A program made the position numbers and the translations under genes. Shown in pieces: positions 12,701 through 26,400 of a stretch of DNA of 64,000 bases. The notes under the pieces are model-generated. The model made no database searches and was not told where the DNA came from. It was given only the letters and a program-made list of their open reading frames with translations. Origin of the DNA: Oxyruncus cristatus. Its lineage: Eukaryota > Chordata > Aves > Passeriformes > Cotingidae. The number at the start of each line of letters is the position of its first letter. The first letter of the stretch is position 1. The stretch lies in the NCBI GenBank assembly GCA_013399855.1, contig VXAY01002056.1, positions 1,139,033 through 1,203,032 of the forward strand, read 5' to 3'.

Positions 12701-15700
12701 GATTAGAATTGCTATTAGTGCTCAGAAGGTCTTATTAGGATAAAGGGTTTAAAATCTCCTTGTTTCCATATGGGTCGATATTTATTGTGGTCTTGTGCCA
12801 GCGTGTCTTACACTTGCATTACAAATGTTACAGTGTTCATCCATTTTCAGGACAATGATGAAGTAGAACATACATTGTTTTGTGGGCTTTCAACAGTTAA
12901 GAACCGAAACATAACACAGGATGATAAATGAATGGCTACCTGACTATTAACTACTATAAAAGGAATATCTTCAATGAAGAATTTTGCAGAAACAAATTTT
13001 ATTTCTCCTTTGCTCAGCAGAGTAACAATTACGTTAAGTAAAAATTATTTTTAAGGATTCCTTGGTTTAGGGTACAGAAATAATCATATGTTTCAGGACT
13101 GTGCCACTTGTTAGCCATAAGAGGTGGGTAAATTGTTACCAAACCATCAATTTTCTGATAAATTAAGCTTGTTTTCTATCCCTTAAATAGCCAAGCAGAC
13201 TTTGAGTATTTATAATGATTTGAAAAACACTTTCTTCCCTCTGCATTGATTGTAAGTATTTGCTTTATTTAGAAACTACGTTTTACTTATAACAAGCGAC
13301 CAGTTATGGTAAAGCTCAATTATTTTCCTCTCCTTGAGGAAGACAGAAACCTTTGACACTAAAGAGGAGCAATGTTATTACTAATGACAGATAACCATAT
13401 TCCTCTTGAAGTCCCTCTTTCATGTCTGAACTGTGGAATGAAGAATAGCTACTCTCCAGTATGTTTTGAACAAAACCTCACACCTGCGCTCCTGGAGAAA
13501 CAAACACATCAAAGTTCAGGTACAACTGAATGAAAAACGAAGTGACAAGGAGACTTGCAGGTAATTATTACCTATATTTATCTCAGTCTCGCTATTAGCT
13601 CCACAGTGCTTATTAATGTTCTCTTGAAGTAATCTGAACTTTCCTTTCAGAGGAATCTTTAAAAGCAGGACTTGGTGGCTCAGAGCCTGACCAGGTGTCT
13701 CTTGGAGATGACTGAAGTGCTGCAAAGACCTTTGGCAGAGCTGTGTTTAGAGCAGTAGTGTGTGCCACTTATCCCATCTTGATACATGCAGAAATAGCTG
13801 TCCTGGAATACAGTTTATCATCTTGTGCCTTTTTGAGTGAAATCTTGCCCACAGTTGGTTTTGGATGTCAGTAGAAAATTCTGATGAAAATCTGAGGTCC
13901 TAGAGCCTGCCTTGAAATATTTGTCCATGGGTCCCCTTGACTTAAAAGTCTTTGACATTCTATCCTTTCTTAATATGCAAATCAGACTATTACTGGGATG
14001 AGCAGATAAACTCTAGCAGCAAAGACTTGTAGAGAAAATACTGTATGCTTTAGCATCACAAAAAGCTCCAAAATCTTTTTTGAACCAATGGAGAAAGTAA
14101 CGAATGTAGCTCCAAAAACCTTTAGCTGCCTCTTCGATGTGCAGGGAGACACCTTTCACTCAGACAAGTAATACAGATGCAGTGCAAATAAGCTTGTACT
14201 CAGTACTTGATTCCATGGTGGCTGAGAGCTAGAGCTATTCCATAGGCAAAACAGGTGGGTGCAAGAAGTCATCTTTGGATCTGCACTAATCAGAACAGCA
14301 GCAATAGGATTCTGTCAGCATTAATTACATGTATAATTAAAAACATTACATTATGAGTTTGCATTATGTGGTGTATGGCATGGTACAGTGAGAAAATAGC
14401 AACTGAAAATGCCACGAGAGACAGAATGGAGGAACAGGCAGTGAGAAATGAGAAAAGCTCCTCTCGTGCCTATTATTTGGCGGTGTAATTTAAAAAAAAA
14501 AAGTAAAATCCAATTTCTTAATATGTAATTAATGTGAATGTTCAGTGTTTTCAGAACACTTGAGTGTTTCCACTATGTGTTCATACAGATCAGGAAAAAG
14601 TCACGGTCATGCTACTGTAATTTCAAAATTAGAAGACATTATTTGTTAGGCACTAAATAGAATCTTTGAAAGAATGTATATGGCATGTTATAGTGATGGC
14701 TGGGAGAGTAGAGATTAAAGGTGAAATTCCAAATCAGGTGACTTTATTGTCAAAGCTCCCAGTGACTTCAAGCTGGCCAAGATTTCAGTCTGCATATTTC
14801 AAAGTGTCCTGAAGAACACCTCCGACTTACCACAGAATCGATAGCGGTGTTCCTGTGGCCTTTTTCTGTGCATGGGAGGGAGTGCAGAATTCAAAACAGA
14901 AGTGAAATTAAGTAAAAAAGGACACGATATGACTGCAGTCATAGAAAAAGCAGACTGTAATTTATAAACAAAGCATCTCTGTGCCAAGTTCTGGGCCATT
15001 TGTATTGATATTCATGAATAAAGTGGAGTTGATATGGCAGTATAACAATCATATAACATATACGTTCGGGCTCGTGCTTATTTTGAAAACAACCAATAAA
15101 AAATAATGGAGTGGTAAAAAAGTATTTTTCTGTGGTTAAAGAATTTTACAATAAGAATATTTGTGAGTGGGTTTGTCTGATTTTACAGTGTCTGGGGATG
15201 TTGGATAAGGTGGAGACATTGTATTTAGGACTGCAATCACTTGAGTGATTTTGCCTGTAAGCAAAGGAAGATATTACTGTGGAACACAGAGCTCCAAACT
15301 TCTCTTTCCGCAGTTGTTTTTCAGAAGCTACTTAATGTAAATCAACAAGAATTTCAATCACTCTAACTTTTAAAAATTTCTCACAGAGGTGCCTGACCTC
15401 TGAGCAATCCTTTTTCAAAAGGGTTTTTGAAAGACAGTGCAGAAGCCAGGTTTGAATTTGAACTGCAAACTCATCTCATCAGAGTTTAGTATTGCTGTGA
15501 TAGCACAGAGAAAGGAAGCAATAGAAAACCAGGAACTGAAAACAACAAGAATGCACTGAAACAAGGGAAACATAATTTGTAAGTAGTATTGTGGATTTTT
15601 CTCTTCCTTCTGGATCTATTCACATGCAATAAAGCCCATGCCATATGGAGGGATCAGCAGTGACTCACACGGCATTGTACGGAGCTGGTTTGTGAGTGCC

Positions 15701-16136
15701 AGATGATGTATTTGCTATTTATGTAGTCAACAGACAGTTCTAGGAAGCTTCTAAAGTGGTTCAGAGACAAAGAGTGATTTGTCTCTGACAATCAGTGTCT
15801 TATGTAGCAGCTTCAGAGCTTGGGCAAATGGACTAATCTCATTCATTCCTTTCAGAGTCTTAGTATTAGTTTGTCTGGAAGGTATAAACTACTCTTATGC
15901 AGTAAGACCCTAGAAAAATAAACCAAGTGTTAAAATAAATTTCTTATTATTAGTAACCGGCAAAAAATTAAATTCTGGAGAGGTTGGTAGTTCAGAAGTC
16001 AGCACAAAGATCCAAGCTTCAAGTAATTTCAAAATTTACAAAAATTTGTATCCAAATATTATAATTCGAACCAATCTTCAGTCACCCGCATAATTGCTCA
16101 AATAACCAAGACCAGTCTAGAACTTGAATGTCTGTT
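12701..16136. other. Unique AT-rich non-coding DNA
   Basis: No gene, RNA gene or transposon recognised. Open frames reach only about 70 codons. Confidence 0.55.
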
Positions 16137-16199
16137 AAAAAAACCCAAGAAAACCACAGAAACAAAGCAACAAGAAAACAAACCAAGCAAACCCAAAAG
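16137..16199. repeat. A/C-rich low-complexity stretch
   Basis: About 60 bases made almost entirely of A and C with scattered G, of the AAAC/AACC type. It resembles in composition the much longer tract at 31076-31290. The 80-codon frame that begins here (16128-16370, +) is largely a translation of this tract. Confidence 0.6.
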
Positions 16200-19100
16200 A
16201 TTTCTTTATACTGTTCCAGTGAAGTAGAGGTATTTGGTTGTGATGTCTGTAGATTTTATAAATTTAAACTTTCAATGGTTTTTAAAATTTCCAGGTTTTC
16301 AGTGAATGCAATTATACTACAGTTGGTAATTCTTTCCTATTTTTGTCTTATTTACATCTTTAGTATTTGAAAGCTAATTCATTACTTTTAGAGAAAGAGT
16401 AGCAGGCAGAGAAATTATGGGCTGACTCTCCCAAGATGATGATGTTTGGAAAAATTGTGCAGTAAGGAAAAAAATCAGAAAAAAAGTTAAGTTGTAACTT
16501 CGGGTATGTTCAAAGAATCCTTTTGGACAGATCTGGTCCCCTCGTGAATCTTTGTTAGTTGTTGCTTTTAAGCACTAGAAATAGAGAAGCTTGTCCTTGT
16601 GTCTTGGGAGAATAATCACCCTCAAATTTTTTGTGTGTCACTCTTATTCTGGCAGGTGAAACAGCTGCTTTTCTGGCTTCACACACTTGTATTTCAGTTT
16701 TTTCTGAGGAGTTTAGAAGAAGCAAAATGTGTGATAAGTAGTTGGCTGGTAAAAGATAAAAAAGGGCCTTGCTTTAAATCTTGAAAACTTAGAAATTTTT
16801 CTCTCTCAAAATAGTCCATGCCAAAGCATCAGTGCTCTACTTTGCAAGTAATATTGAGCTGCAGAGCTCCTACGAAATGAAAAAAGTTATCTGAGGAAGA
16901 TCAGTGTACTTCTTTCTGAAAGAAAAATTAGTAACTGAAACCTAAAGATTCAGGCTCAAATTTATAGTTATTAAAAATTAATTAGTAGAGGATGGAATGT
17001 CCTCTTTTCTAAATGCAATGTTTTATTTTGGAAAACTTGAAAGTGTTACAACTTTTTTGAAATACTTTGCAGATCTTTTAGTGGTGGAACCGACTTAAAT
17101 TTCTCCAAAAGTGACAACTGGGATAGAGGTGGGGAAAGAGAACAGGGGCTTTTATTGTCTTATGTCTCTTCAGAAGTTCTTGGGAAGAATAAAAAAACTC
17201 AACTGAGTGGTTGACTTGAAACTGTTTTTCTTCTAAAAGCCTGCAAGTATTTTAGGGTGATCTGATTTTTCTATTTGTATGTGTGAATGATGTGGATTCA
17301 CCCTGAAACTGAAACCTCATAACTATAAAGTTCTCCCCTTTCTCTGCCCTTGTCCTTCATTAGGCACTTGTTTGTCTGTCTGGAGGTCACAGGTGAGTTC
17401 CTCAAGAGCACGTGAAAACTTTCAGGGATATTTTTTTTTTCCTTTGAGAAATCAATTATCCTCAAAGCTTCTTGGGATGCTGCCCTGTTCTGTCCACCCG
17501 GGAAAACACAGAACATAATCTGACAACTACTTTCCACAGCAAATTATGTGTTTGCTGATCTGCATTACATACTGGAAGGAGACTGCCTGAGACTCTGCCC
17601 TTTAAGTGGATTGAACTTGTCTTTCATTTGTTGGGTTTTCTTCTTTTGCTGCAGGGTAATGATAGACCTTGCCTAACATGATGAAATGCTGGTTCCTGGC
17701 CAAAAATTTAAAGCGATACGTGTATTTTCCGCCAGGAAAGTTGATATTAGCTCATTAGCATCTTTCACAGCTGAAATAACACAGTGAGCCAATGTGAGTC
17801 AAATGTTCCCAGGGGGCTAATTTCCTCCCACTGATTGGAGAGTGATGAAAACAAAGAATAAGAGGTCAAACTGCATCTAATTTCAAAAAGTGCCCTACCG
17901 GTGGGGAAAACATCTGAGATCAAAAAAGCCTCATCCAAGTGTAATCCATACTGACCTGGTCTGTGATAAACAGTGAAATCAACCATTATAATAATATTGC
18001 CAATTATTATTACATTTTTTTCCCCGATGACCTCTTTTTGCACTGTACACAAAATCCATACTTGTATTGTTATATTTCTGTTGATAGTTGAGCTGATGAA
18101 CACCCTCCTTGGCAGTTGTTTTGCAGCTTTGCTGGCAATATGCACTGTCACCAGAGTCACCACCACTGGGATGTCTGATAAACACACTGAGTGTCCTCAC
18201 GTTTCATGTTCACAAATAAAGTTCTTTCTCCCTAAGCCCAGACCCTCTCTACCATACAGCATTTTTGGTACAGTTACTCAGCTGCTCAAATGCCTCTGAT
18301 ATCAGAGGGGAAAAAAAAAAAAATAATTAAAGACTAAAATTCAGCACAACAGATGCACAAATGAATGTTGGGATGAATATAGCACAGGCTCAGAAGTTGT
18401 CTGTCATCACTCCCCATTGCATTTTGTCTGTTCCATGTGCTGTGCACCTGTGGCTTGCAGACAATGGCTTTGATTGCACTATAGAAAACTGGCAGCAAAG
18501 TTAAAGCTGCTGCTGATGCCTGTTGCAGTGTCTTTGTTCTCTCCTGTGAGCTGCTGGTATGCTTTTCTCCTGTTCTTTTTAATTTTTTTTTTTATTATTT
18601 ATACATTACCTCTGTGTGGTCTTTTAATTACTATATTCATACCCTTTGCTGCCCCTTTTGAGATACTCTAAATGTAGCTGAGAAGAAAACCATGGTTAAG
18701 TGGTGACATTGTGGATTGCAGACAAAAGAAAATAAATATTCAGTAATCTGTGAAGTACACAGAAATAGGGCCCCAGTGTTGTAGTGGCTTGAGTCTACCA
18801 GGCAGTAGAAATAAATTAACAGCAGAGCATCCCCTCCCCCAGTTCCTATGATCAAAATTAAGTGAACACCTGCACTAAATAAAATTGAGCTGAACCAGCA
18901 TGAATATCAGATTCTGGGCTTGATTTACTGCTAAATTACTCCAGTTTTACGCTGGCATAAATTCCTTTTGAAATAATAGAGTTACATGGTTAAGAATTGG
19001 AAGTAACATCATTGTGAATTAATTTGTTCACGTTCTTTCCTGTGATATCAGGTCTTGTTTTGCTTTGGAGTATCAATACAGGTGCTACTGTACATCCTTT

Positions 19101-19205
19101 CTGATAGAACATAGTTTTAGAGAGGTACAGATGACTGCCAGACTGCATAATTAGTGAGATAGGTTTTTTGTGAAATTTTCTGTCGCTTTGTTTCACAGGA
19201 TTTCA
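16200..19205. other. Unique non-coding DNA with overlapping chance frames
   Basis: The longest frames are 17765-18187 (-, 140 codons) and 17973-18299 (+, 108 codons). They overlap each other on opposite strands, carry no recognisable domain and have no codon pattern that favours either one. The stretch around 18090-18200 is locally complex and could be a conserved non-coding block. A degenerate copy of an old sauropsid-type motif may lie at 18907-18960. Confidence 0.5.
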
Positions 19206-19297
19206 CAATCATAGACTCATAAAATGGTTTAGGTTAGAAGGGACTTTAAATATCATCTTATTCCAACCTGCCCCCCCACCTTGGGCAGGGGCACAAT
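19206..19297 (-). mobile_element. CR1 LINE, short 3'-terminal fragment
   Basis: The + strand shows a degenerate terminal repeat (caatcatagactcataaaa), then ggtttaggttagaagggac, then a block ending in ttgggcaggggca. This is the reverse complement of the CR1 3' end. The element is 5' truncated after about 92 bases. It is more diverged than the copy at 53644-54050. Confidence 0.85.
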
Positions 19298-22200
19298 GCT
19301 TTGTTTCAGTTTTGTAGTGGCTTGGTAGGTCTGGGAGAAGCACAATTTCTCCAACAGCTTTTTACCAATGGCCTTGCTCGATCCACTTGCATCAGAAAAC
19401 CCTGGATATAACATGTTTCCTGTGGGAGGGCTGGCTTGGTCCTTGTTGGGAACTGTGTCCTCATGCATACTTTTGTGCACCATAACAGAAGATGACAAAA
19501 GAATTTGCATAGAATTCAGTGCAAAATTAAGGGCACAGAGCATGGGGAGTGTATGCAGAACTATCCCTGTAGCCCCCAGGCTGTTCTTACACCGTCCTCA
19601 CAGACACGGGTGTGCTCAGTGTCAAGTCCACGTGCAAAATGGACAGGACAATCCATGCTAAATACTGACCAGTGGAAGCACTGAAGTGTAAACAGGTGCC
19701 AGACAGCTCTACTTTGTGAAACTAGAGCCAAATAATTGCCTCTTGCTTGACAAAGGCTCTTCCTCAGCTTGACTGGGTGTAGTGTGCCTGAGAGCCCAGG
19801 ATGCTCAGTGGACTCACCTGCTTTGAGATTCTAGAGGAGTTTGGGCTAATTATTTTATAAGAACTATTTTGTCCATCCTAATGATGAATTGTGTAATTTT
19901 CCCAGTTGTCATATCCAGCCTAGCCACTTGATCTATGGTATGCAACCTATTTTCCTGTATTTTCCTCTCCATGATAGAGCTAGGTGTTTTTTAAGGAGAC
20001 AAGTGTTTAAAAAATAGGGCAGTGTGAAAGATGCAAGCAGATATAGAAAGAGGCATGCAGCTGCAAGTAAAAATGCTGCAAGATAAATAAGCTGAGAGCC
20101 TAAACTCAGTTCTTTGTCGTTTGGGACTTAGTCTAAGACCTTTTGAAGACTTCCATGGACGTCAGCAGGTGTCAGGTTAAGCCCTTAATCCTTTATTTTA
20201 AATTGACATTGAGCCATATGGTTATTTAGTTTTTTGTCAGGAAATCTGTGTGTTTGGGTTTTTTTTTTCCCTTCCAGGTGTTGTGTAAATGATTTTCCCT
20301 TTTCACAACTGGCAAGACCACCTTATCCTCTCATGGAGTCACATATTGGTGATTTCTCTATTTATTCTGAGTTTCTTTCTATCCTGGACTATTCTAGGAA
20401 GGTAATACTTTCTAAGTTCTGGGAAAGTAGTTGCAATACATAGTCATATGGAAAGAACCTCCCCACACACACTTTCCTTTTATAGTTTACTGTTCTGCTA
20501 TGGTTTGCATTCCAGTATTTTATTTTTTTTTTTTTGAGCTACCTGCTCTCTTATTAATTTCGAAGTTCTCCAGCAAATTCTTGCTGTAGTCTAGGGAAAA
20601 TTTTACTAAACCATCCTGTCAGTAGCATTGAGCTTTCTGTTGATATTTCAGATGATGTCAGGCAGAATGCTGCAATAATCAGTCTGCCATGTCTCAGTAA
20701 TCTTCTATTCAGTATTCTTCTTTTTCACACATACTACTGACTCTGTGTTCAGGTTTTTGTCAGTGCCTGTTGTTGTATCAGACACCATAAACTTATAGGG
20801 TAAAAGATACCTTTCCCACAGGTTTTATCCTTGTCCCTACATACCCAAATCTGTGTCCCATATTTGAAAGGCTTTGGAGTTCTTCTTTATATAGAAATAT
20901 AGAAAGTGTCTTAGTAAGATACAAGTATAAGGGACTGCAGCTTTTAACATGGAAAATGTTGTGCAAGATTGCCAAAAGCCAATTAAAAATTCAAACTCTG
21001 GATGCTATTTCAAAACTGGGAATAGCATCAGCTGAATAGAAAATGTGAGAAAGTAAAAATAAAAAAATGAATTTGATGCCATTTTGGTTTTAATATTTTG
21101 AAACAAATTAAGATTTTGCTTGAAACAGATTTTGTTTCAAAACTGGGCTTCAAAAAATACAAGTGTGAGAAAAGAAAGTGTTACTTTCACATTTATTTTA
21201 TTGTGTACACACATAAAAATTTTAAGTATTCCAAAACTTCTAGCAGTTCTTCAGACTTGCTTTTGAGCTTTTTAGACATATTCTCCAACAGTAGTATTCA
21301 GTGGCTGGCCCAGGTAGATCACCCTTAGCTATTCCTGCTATTGATTATTTAAACGGAATAAAAAAGGATTAAGGAGTACAAGTATTGCATCCAAATTTGT
21401 TCAAAGCAACGATCAGAGGCGTGGCAGAGACATTGACCATGGTGTTAAGCCAGAAGGTTATTTTCTAAATACCAACGTGTTACCAAAGTGATAAATGTGA
21501 GCAGCAAACGATTTGAAGACAATCTGTCCTCTAATGAACTAGTTTAATGGGGTAAATAAATAACTGCAAAACAATCTGAGCAGTGATCTGTAGTCCCCAT
21601 CCACAAGCTCTTACTATTCAGCCAGTTATCTTGGGAGCTGTGGAGACTGCACACCTTCCAAGAGGGCTTTTATTTGTTCTGGGTGTCCACCAGTTGTTCC
21701 AGTTGCTGTGTGTATTTTTTCTTTGGGATTGGTAGATCTTCCGTTTACTTCTGCACTTGCTTTTCATCCTCTGGCTGTTACAGTCCTTGCTTTAGTCCTC
21801 TTTAAGGAGTCTTAATTTAGGCAGTGGCAGCTGCTCACCTGTTGCTGGGGTGGTTTTGGGATCAGGGAGAGATGACTTACATTGACTGTTGTCTGTACAG
21901 CTGTGGGTTTCCTGTTAGGGAGTTTGGCCTCCATCTTCCAGCCTCTTTGACTCCTGTGGCTGTACTAGGGAGGAACAAAGGGAAAAGGGTCATCCAGAAC
22001 CAATCCGGGAACTGTAGCAGGAACGTGTGTGCATGTGTGTCCAGATCACTCATTAAATGTCAACAGCCATGGCAGTATAAGATGATTCTGAGCTGACTGG
22101 GTTTTGGAAGTGGTATTGGACTGTGTGGTTTCATAAATGTAATAGCCAAGCATAGGATACGGAGTATAAAGCTCATAATCAGACTTCTGTTCTTGCCAAA

Positions 22201-23244
22201 ATCAGTGTTTGTCTGAGTGCAGAATAGTGGGAAGTAGTTATGGAGTTCCTTTAATCATTAACAGAAGTATGATTGGGGTCATTTGTGTATCAGTGGTATT
22301 CTTTCATCTAGTGAATAATTATGTAAGTGAATTTGAAATTACCTAATTGTTTAACAGATCCTTCTCACAGAGGCAGTTACATGTGCTGGCTCTGGTACTC
22401 CTCAGGTAGCTGCTGAGAGGGACTGCAGCAGCATGACATGGAGATGGGCATTTGTGCTTGAAATGTTACCCAAAGTCAAGGTATGGTCAGAGAGCAGTGG
22501 CTGAAAGTTGAAAAGGTGCCAACACTTGGGATTTTAATTGATAAGCTTTAGCTTTTATTGCTACTCTTCATATGCTGTCTTGTCCATAAATAAAGGACCT
22601 TACTCCTTGGAGCTGTCAATCCTGAACACTTGCTAAACACCAGTTTACAGATTAAAAATTTCTTTTTCTCCTAAAGAAAGAGAAGTAGTGAACATAATGG
22701 AAACATTATTGTTGTATAACAGGTATTTAGAATTTTAATTTTAACAATGCTGATTTAATGAAAATTGGCTCATGCTGCTGGGAACTTGTTAAGAGCCCCT
22801 CCTTCTTGACTGCAGGTGGGTTTTTAACGTGCTGGTTTCAAAGCAGACACTAATACAGACTGTCAATTTCTACTTAAAAGGAAATTGTTATCAGCCCCCT
22901 TGATACTTTCTGCCTGACAGCTAAACTTCTTCCTCAAAGAGGTTAGGTGTACATAACTAAGCAGTAAATACCCCAATGACACATCACAGTGCTTTACAAA
23001 AAATAGCAAAGAGAGGGAGAGGCATAAGCTACAATACACTGAAAATTAGTTCCTTGAGCTGCATATTTCTGTTCCAGGCAAAACGTCCACTCAAATGAAC
23101 TGGAGAAGTGTCACATAAATCGAGGCAGTAGGTTGCAGAAAACAGTGCCTTGGTTTGACATAGCTGGAAAAAATGCTGCTCTCAGCCTTGGAAATGTTAG
23201 TTTTACCTGACTAACTCATCAGCAAGAATTGCAAGATGGGCTTC
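19298..23244. other. Unique non-coding DNA
   Basis: No gene is supported. Frames at 19253-19543 (-), 19368-19661 (+) and 21824-22096 (+) are each under 100 codons with no known similarity. A small inverted repeat lies at 21096-21142. Confidence 0.5.
21096..21142. repeat. Small inverted repeat (12-bp arms)
   Basis: The arm ttttgaaacaaa (21096-21107) is the reverse complement of tttgtttcaaaa (21131-21142), with a 23-base loop. It could form a hairpin. In AT-rich DNA this may be chance. Confidence 0.5.
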
Positions 23245-23428
23245 TGTTGTGGTTCAACCCCAGCTAAGCCCCGCACAGCTCCTCACTTGCTCCCAACCTC
23301 CCATGGAATGGGAGAGAGAATTGGAAGGCTAAGAATGAGAAAACTCAGGGGTTGAGATAAAAACAATTTCGTAGGTAAAACCACTCACCCGGGCATCGGA
23401 AAACTCCATCCCAGCCAAAATTAGCACA
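23245..23428 (-). mobile_element. Solo LTR of an avian endogenous retrovirus, internally deleted
   Basis: The left end (tgttgtggttcaacccc, then a block ending in ggttgagataaaaac) and the right end (actccatcccagccaaaa, then cagcaca or similar) are the two ends of an LTR type I recognise as widespread in bird genomes, probably ERVL-like. Read on the minus strand it begins TGTGCT and ends CAACA, so the TG...CA ends survive. The family LTR is several hundred bases long and this copy is about 184, so most of the middle is lost in more than one deletion. No viral coding region is present beside it. I see no clear target-site duplication. Confidence 0.7.
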
Positions 23429-26400
23429 ACCTCCATTAACAAAATTGGGTTTTTGTTATTAAAAAAATGTAACCAAGTGTATGTGAACCATATGAGACTA
23501 TCAGAAGGCATAGGAAAAGAAAACTATATTATTTATAGGGAGATCCAGCTTCATTTCCTTCCACTTTGAAAATCTAGGTGGATGACTTGAGGCAGTGTGC
23601 TAATCCAGTCACAGTGGAGATGAGAGAGATATCCTGTGCTGTTTTAGACCTCTAAGTAATCTGATTCAGACTCCCTCTCTTGTCAGTGGAGAGACAGGCT
23701 TCTGACATAGTTCTTTTCTTCTATAGGTAGGATAATATATTGATAGGGTTTTTTTCTCCAGTCCTTTGCTCATTATAATGTTAAGCATTATTTTAAATGT
23801 TGCCTCCTTGCCCTATGGAACCTTAATGCTTGTTATTGGTTTTAGATGATACCATAATACAAGAAATGCAAATGGTCATTGGCTGGCAGAATGCTGGAAT
23901 TTTTATGGTATTTTCATAGTTCTGTAGTGTCAGTGATGTCAGATCAGGAATGTGATCCAGGTTCACTTCTTAGCCCATCTTCAGCTGGGGATGTTGATTC
24001 TCCTCAGTTCTGTACTTAGCTGTGCTACACATACCATGGTCTGCAGAGAGCGCACAAACAAACATCACAGCTTTTCTTGCTTAGGATACCAACATCAGCT
24101 GAATCTTCCTATTCATGTTAAACTTTCTTCCCCCTCCCCCCTTCAAAGGCTCATTTGGAGCCTTTGAAGAATGACTTTTAACCTGCTTAGTAAGTTAGAA
24201 TCTAATTTTGTCTAAAATGGCATTTCACGATGTCATAGTATTCCTGAGGGAGTCAGGTTTCACTGTAATGTTTTACATTAATACATATGTTTTTCATAAT
24301 TGTGACACACTATTATATGCACCTCTGATGAAAGATCATAATTATATGGACAAATTCTCAGTGAACATAATTTTGTATCAAAGCAATGTGAACTATACTC
24401 ATTGTCATCTATGTAGAATGGTTACCTATGAGTTGTACATGCCCCCCTCATTTTCCAGTTTTGAAACAATACAGCTAAGACCCACTCATTGCTCACATAC
24501 TGTCTAATCTTTTCCCAACTGGCAAGAAAAAGAACCATTCTTTATTCCTTTTGAACCTTTTCTAATTTTACAGGCTTTAGCTTAATTTCAAATTGTGTAG
24601 ATGGCTTTAAAATATTGCAAACTCATGTTCGTCTAATCCCAGGACAAACAAGTTTAAAAAACTCATCTGCCTGCACTAATAGAATATAATCCCAAGAATA
24701 TAAGTGTTGCTCTGCTTAGGAAATAGAATGGGCATGTAACATCTCTAAACTAGGCTGGCTTTTCAGTAAAAAGCAACCTGTGCAATCTTGTAAGCTGTGT
24801 GAAAATGAGAAATGCTGAACCAAGAAGCAGTCTGTGTTCACACATCATGTTGTTCTTAATCACATTAGTCTCAAATATGCATTGATGATTTTTGTACTTA
24901 AAGCTACTGCTGTTGTTTATTTTTCAATTTCTTCATTAATGCCAGATTCATAGAGCATTAGGCAATAATTTGCTGAGGTTCTGGCATATATTTTATTGCA
25001 AAAATGCAATCATGCATGTCAGTTATAAAATGGATTGCATTATATGTCCAAGTTACTTTTGTTTCATATCATTTAGAAGAAAAAGAGGGTCTCTAAATCT
25101 TCCTGCACCAGAATAGCTTAAAAAAATGTTTAAATTATTCATTAGTCACACTAAACCTAATAGCATCCAGTGATTGACAAAACTCTGTCCTGTAATAATG
25201 TGCAATTGTTCGTTTCTGAAAAGGACGCAATTCTGTGCCACCCATCATTTGATTAACAAAACTTTATTTGTGTGTCTTAAATCCACGTTGCCAAGTTTCT
25301 GCTCTGTTCCTTGAAACCCTCACAATGTGATAAAAATATTTTATTCTGTATTGTGGGGGTGATGCAGTTACTCCAAAGTGAGGATCCTTGTCCAGGTCAT
25401 TCCATGTGACTGATGTGTCTGGGACATCATTTTGCTTTGTGCTGTGTTAGACAGAAAGTCTAGTTTATGAACTGTTTTAGGATATTTCATTAAATTCATT
25501 TGAGAAGATTATTTACCCATTGTCTTTATTCTTTGAGTCTTACTGTACGAGGCTCACAGAGGTGAACATTGAAACTTTGAGCTTTGTAATGTGAATTCTC
25601 CGGAGCACCATCAGCATTCCCAGTCAAAAACCTGAGAATCTTTACTTTGTGACTGAATCCCCCAGAAGGCACTCTCAAGGTTAGCTACAAGACATCAGAG
25701 TTCTGAGCTTAGGTTTGAATGTTGTTTGTAGCAGGCCTCAGACAATGACTTTTTGGTTAGGTAGTGAGGGAAATGGGGAAAGCAACAGATTCTGCTAATG
25801 GGAACAGCAGATGGGAAGGGGAGAAGAGAATACTCCTGGGGGAAGCAGCAGCAGAAATGGTCCCTAGTTAAATTTTCTGTACTTACGCAGTAGATTAGTG
25901 GGCAAAGTACAACACAGAGGAAAGATTCACAATGCAGAACACGCAGGTAACATGTCAGAAATGTCCCCAATGTCGTGTGGCTCTAGAATTGTCCTGTGAA
26001 AAATTGCAACTTAATTTACAAAGGAAGACACTTTGTTATGAGCAGTCTCGTTGCTTGGTGATGTGTTACAGACCTAGGGAAGCAGCAAGAAGTGAAGCTC
26101 ATGTCACCTTTGTTGGGCTCAGCTGTAGGTAACAGAACTTGCAAACTGTATTTTAAATTGCAGTTCTGTCTCTCAGAGGAGAGGCAGAGAATAATGGAGG
26201 AATAACTTAAACTTGGTTGTTGACTTACTGGAGAGAATATTTGAATGGTTGTTAATATGTTGATCTCAAAACCTGTGTTACTAATTCCTCTGCAGTTCCT
26301 AAAATGTTATACAATGCTGAAGAAAGTGAAAAGAGGCACTCTGGCAGGGATTTTTGAACTGGAACAGGGATAGATGCTGCTGGTTTGAGAAACTGTAATT

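Noticed and set aside
17765..18299. Opposing frames of 140 (-) and 108 (+) codons
   Set aside because: They overlap on opposite strands, show no known similarity, and have a composition typical of non-coding DNA.
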